64,000 bases of DNA from Strigamia acuminata. Its lineage: Eukaryota > Arthropoda > Chilopoda > Geophilomorpha > Linotaeniidae. The notes beneath the pieces were generated by a model. That model saw only the letters and a list, made by a program, of their open reading frames with translations. It ran no database searches and was not told the origin of the DNA. The translations under genes were made by a program, and so were the position numbers. Below, piece after piece: positions 61,222 through 64,000 of this stretch; positions within the stretch are counted from its first letter, which is position 1; the number at the start of each line of letters is the position of its first letter. The stretch is taken from the NCBI GenBank assembly GCA_949358305.1, contig OX442314.1, positions 47,500,581-47,564,580 of the forward strand, written 5' to 3'.

Positions 61222-62823
61222 TGTGATGATTACAAATCCGTATTTATCAATGTTCACAATAGATGGCGCTGTTTACCAAACGCGCGTAATTCAAACTCGA
61301 TAAAACTAAAAAGTGTGATAAATAATTATTTAGACACGGTGAATAAAATATAACTATTTTATTCGACATAAACTAAGTATTAATTACTTGATGATGTTGA
61401 TTCTGTCGAATCAATATCCACGCACTTACCTGTCGAAGGGAACCAATCGGACCCTTCCGGACCCCAACTGGGCCCATCTGGACATAGTCATATATTAGGT
61501 CCGGACTAGTGACCCACGAATCCGCCGATTCGTATGCTGATTGGTTGTCGCCAATCTAGTAGTTCTACAGAACTATATAAGCATCAGTTTTCCACCCACT
61601 CTCCCCTGGCTTGATAACTGTATATGTCTGTAATTGAATTGTTGTTATCGTTTGATCTCACTTTCTTATCGACACATCAGGCCACCTCAGCTCTCCACAA
61701 TTGGTATTCATTACTATTGTTATTGTTGTTGTAGGGCCTTTTCGGGAAGGCTAACTCCGGTAATAGACATGCATTCGCATGAAATGGCCCCGTAACGTTA
61801 GCTTGCTGTTCTACGGGACAGTTAGATTTCGTACGGTGGCTTAATATAACGGTCGTATACAGTACGACCTTGCTAAATGAAAGTAGGTCCCTCAGCTAAC
61901 TGGCCACAGTCCGCTGCAGGATGGCTGTTGTAAACAGCCCTCGCAGGTTCCCGTCTTTTCTCGATTGGTCCTTCCGCTCGTTAAAAGTCGGTAAAGGCCT
62001 AATGCACAGGTAACACGCCGGGTTGGTAGCCCGTGAGTAATATCTTCAGATGTTGCGTAAAATAACTACCTGGATAATGGTAATCCAACGGCAGTGGCCA
62101 AGTAATATTTTACCCGGTGCTCGATCAGTGGATCCCGCCATCGTAAGGCATGCTGGCGGATGGAGGAGTCAAATCCTCCCGCGATGGTTCTCTCAACCGT
62201 CGTGACGGTCCCCGCCCCATTGTACCCTCCGGGTTAGTAACCCGTGAATGATATATAAAATATATCGTGTTAAACAAATTACTCAGGCATTGGTAATCCT
62301 GTATTGGCAATATCTTTTAAACCCGGTAAGTCCATAGAAATGTTTACCTGGTGGTTGGTACCACCGATAGCGAGTTAAAGCACACAATTAAATACTCGGC
62401 GCCTAATCACGAGATCTTGTCGTCGTAAGGCATGCTGGCGGATGGAGTCTCAACAACTCCCGCGACGTTCTCTCAATTGTCGTGACGGTCCCCGCCCAAT
62501 TAATATTTATACAACAATTCATTTGTTGTATTCCACTAATTACTTTACTTTTATTCATTTGGAACATGGAATATTCTGCTGAATATTCCTACTTATGCGA
62601 AGGACTCTTCGCATTATTAGATACTCAAGCTGCGGACCAAATACGTCTCCGTAGCGATATTTGTGACGATGCCGCAAGTCAGCCGTATCCCTCTGGCTTC
62701 GCCCAGATCCTCAACCAGTTGATGCCGCCCGTTTACACGCGTCAAGAACCCATCTTTGTTATCATTAATATTTAGTAATAAATATGTTATGTCACACTAA
62801 AACTGTAAGTTATTTCTACTTGA

Positions 62824-63485
62824 TAGACCTGTGCGCCGAGTCGGCTTAGCCGACTCGGCTCGGCGGCTGGTCGGCTGGACCCCAGCCGCCGCCGCCGTGT
62901 GGCGAGTCCTGGCGACAATTTACAAGCCGCCGCCGCCGCTGATTTTCCGGCGTCGAACGGCTGAAATTTTTTGTAAAGCCTGGTTCACACTTGCGGATAC
63001 GCCACGGATACGTTGCATCCGTGGTTTGCTGCAAATGGGCTGTGATTGGCTGCGGAAATATTTTCTAGTTTTCCGCGCAATTTTTTTTTCGCAGCCAATC
63101 ACAGCTCATTGTAGCAAACCGCGGATGCAACAATTCCGCAGCATATCCGCAAGTGTGAACCAGGCTTAACAAAAAAAACAACATATTTTTGGATTTTCTT
63201 TCTTTTTTTTTAATTTCACTTCTGTTTTCATTTTTTTTTCTTTTCTTTTTTTGGTTTGGAAGTTTTACAGGTTTATTTCGTATTCGTTTTGTTATTTTCA
63301 TTATTTTTTATCGAAAAATTTCGGCTTAGCCGATCAGCTGGCTGGCCGCCGCCGATACCATACGTCATCGGCTGAGCCGCCAGCCGCCGGCTCCTACGAA
63401 CGAAGCCGATCCGAGCCGCCGCCATCTCGTGGCGATCAGCCGCAACAAGCCGCCGCCGACAAATTGGGCTCGGCGCACAGGTCTA
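62824..63485. mobile_element. hAT-type MITE in the 3' LTR, 662 bp
   Basis: Perfect inverted ends TAGACCTGTGCGCCGAG, flanked by the 8-bp duplication ctacttga (62816-62823, 63486-63493). The 5' LTR gives the empty site. The ends are GC-rich with runs of ccgccgccg; no transposase. Confidence 0.9.
62977..63166. mobile_element. Harbinger-type MITE nested in the hAT-type MITE, 190 bp
   Basis: Inverted ends AGCCTGGTTCACACTTGCGG continuing inward for most of its length, flanked by taa/taa, the 3-bp TWA duplication of PIF/Harbinger. Almost a full hairpin. Confidence 0.8.
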
Positions 63486-63628
63486 CTACTTGATCACATA
63501 TTCATGTTTGTAAAGACTTCCGTAGCTTATCTCGGTTAGGTTGTTGCTAAACTTAGCAACGTCTTGTATAAACCGAATTATCTATCTCAAAAGGACTAAT
63601 AAATTAGCCCAAAAGTAGAATCGTCACA

Positions 63629-64000
63629 AGTTAGATACAGTATTAATTCGTGTGGGCCCACGATTTTATACTTTGTGCGAACGTACTTAATAAACCGAGA
63701 CTGGATGCAACATGCACACCCTTTTGATCTCAGGCATTGTTGGCTGTGGGACTATGGGAGATAACTCGCAAAACTTTGCAACCGTTTGATCCGGACAGCG
63801 AAGACGAGTTAGTAATGTAGAAAGAGTGTTGTGCAATTCGTATTGTGGTTACCCGGGTTCGTCATTTAGAAAATCCACGATTGCTTCTTGCTACCTTTCT
63901 GTTTAATTTTTTCTGAGCGATTTCTAATTCGGAGTCGCTCTTTGCAGCGTCGCTATTACGTCCGTCGCTAATATTGCTCTTCGTCCCTTTAATAATTGAC
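63629..64000. other. Right flank of element 3
   Basis: Starts with target duplication agtt, then 'agatacagtattaattcg'. A short stretch near 63680-63720 ('cttaataaaccgag') could end another LTR. No gene seen. Confidence 0.35.

Larger units (their letters stand above)
48596..63628 (+). mobile_element. Giant Ty3/gypsy LTR retrotransposon (element 3), complete
   Basis: 15,033 bp including nested MITEs; about 14.4 kb without them. LTRs of 1737 and 2407 bp (the latter with an insertion) differ at only about eight sites that I could see. Target duplication agtt on both sides (48592-48595, 63629-63632). Order: LTR, 1.1-kb leader, gag, -1 frameshift, pol (one break), spacer, ORF3, acidic ORF4, 0.75-kb tail, LTR. 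The lineage is that of element 1. Confidence 0.95.
61222..63628 (+). repeat. 3' LTR of element 3 (interrupted)
   Basis: Same ends as the 5' LTR. Interrupted at 62824-63485 by a MITE. Differences from the 5' LTR are few (for example 61405 g for a, 62427 c for t), in keeping with a fairly recent insertion. The small ORF recurs at 62566-62775. Confidence 0.93.

Overview
The window is eukaryotic, AT-rich and repeat-dense. Introns with GT-AG borders, C2H2 zinc-finger genes, a DEG/ENaC channel gene, an intact Mag-like Ty3 element, Tc1/mariner and hAT-type MITEs and a short CCTAA run all fit an arthropod. The gene at 33.05-34.2 kb reminds me of a family I know from spiders and horseshoe crabs, so a chelicerate is possible, but the sequence alone does not prove it. 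Roughly half of the window is retroelement DNA.

Layout. 1-8.6 kb: a minus-strand Ty3/gypsy element (element 1), its 3' end beyond the left edge, inserted in the 3' end of an old copia element. 9.05-10.46 kb: an interleaved inverted repeat. 11.28-11.74 kb: a 20-bp satellite. 11.74-16.39 kb: a complete, apparently young Mag-like Ty3 element (element 2) with identical 171-bp LTRs. 17.5-23.1 kb: three C2H2 zinc-finger genes, two of them head-to-head on the arms of an inverted duplication, plus a CWC22 processed pseudogene. 23.8-26.2 and 30.6-32.9 kb: two related units, each an LTR-like leader with a splice donor followed by an ORF3-like gene; the second carries a solo LTR. 28.7-30.5 kb: a five-exon DEG/ENaC gene. 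33.05-34.2 kb: an intronless TATA-driven gene. 35.7-37.5 kb: a secreted Cys-rich, collagen-like gene. 37.7-48.6 kb: MITEs, THAP and Tc1 relics, and a diverged repeat family that carries SRPK-like kinase pieces. 48.6-63.6 kb: a giant Ty3 element (element 3, 15.0 kb) with 1.74-kb LTRs; its 3' LTR holds a hAT-type MITE that itself holds a Harbinger-type MITE.

Main idea. Elements 1 and 3 and the two units look like one retroelement lineage. Their transcribed LTR regions are packed with perfect hairpins. Elements 1 and 3 both have an A AAA AAC -1 frameshift heptamer at the end of gag. Element 3 has an extra, probably spliced 3' gene (ORF3) with a CxxC zinc motif, and the genes at 24.8 and 32.0 kb resemble it. 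In element 3 the LTR hairpins include a duplicated RNA module whose two copies differ by compensatory base-pair changes. This combination is what I would examine first as undescribed biology.
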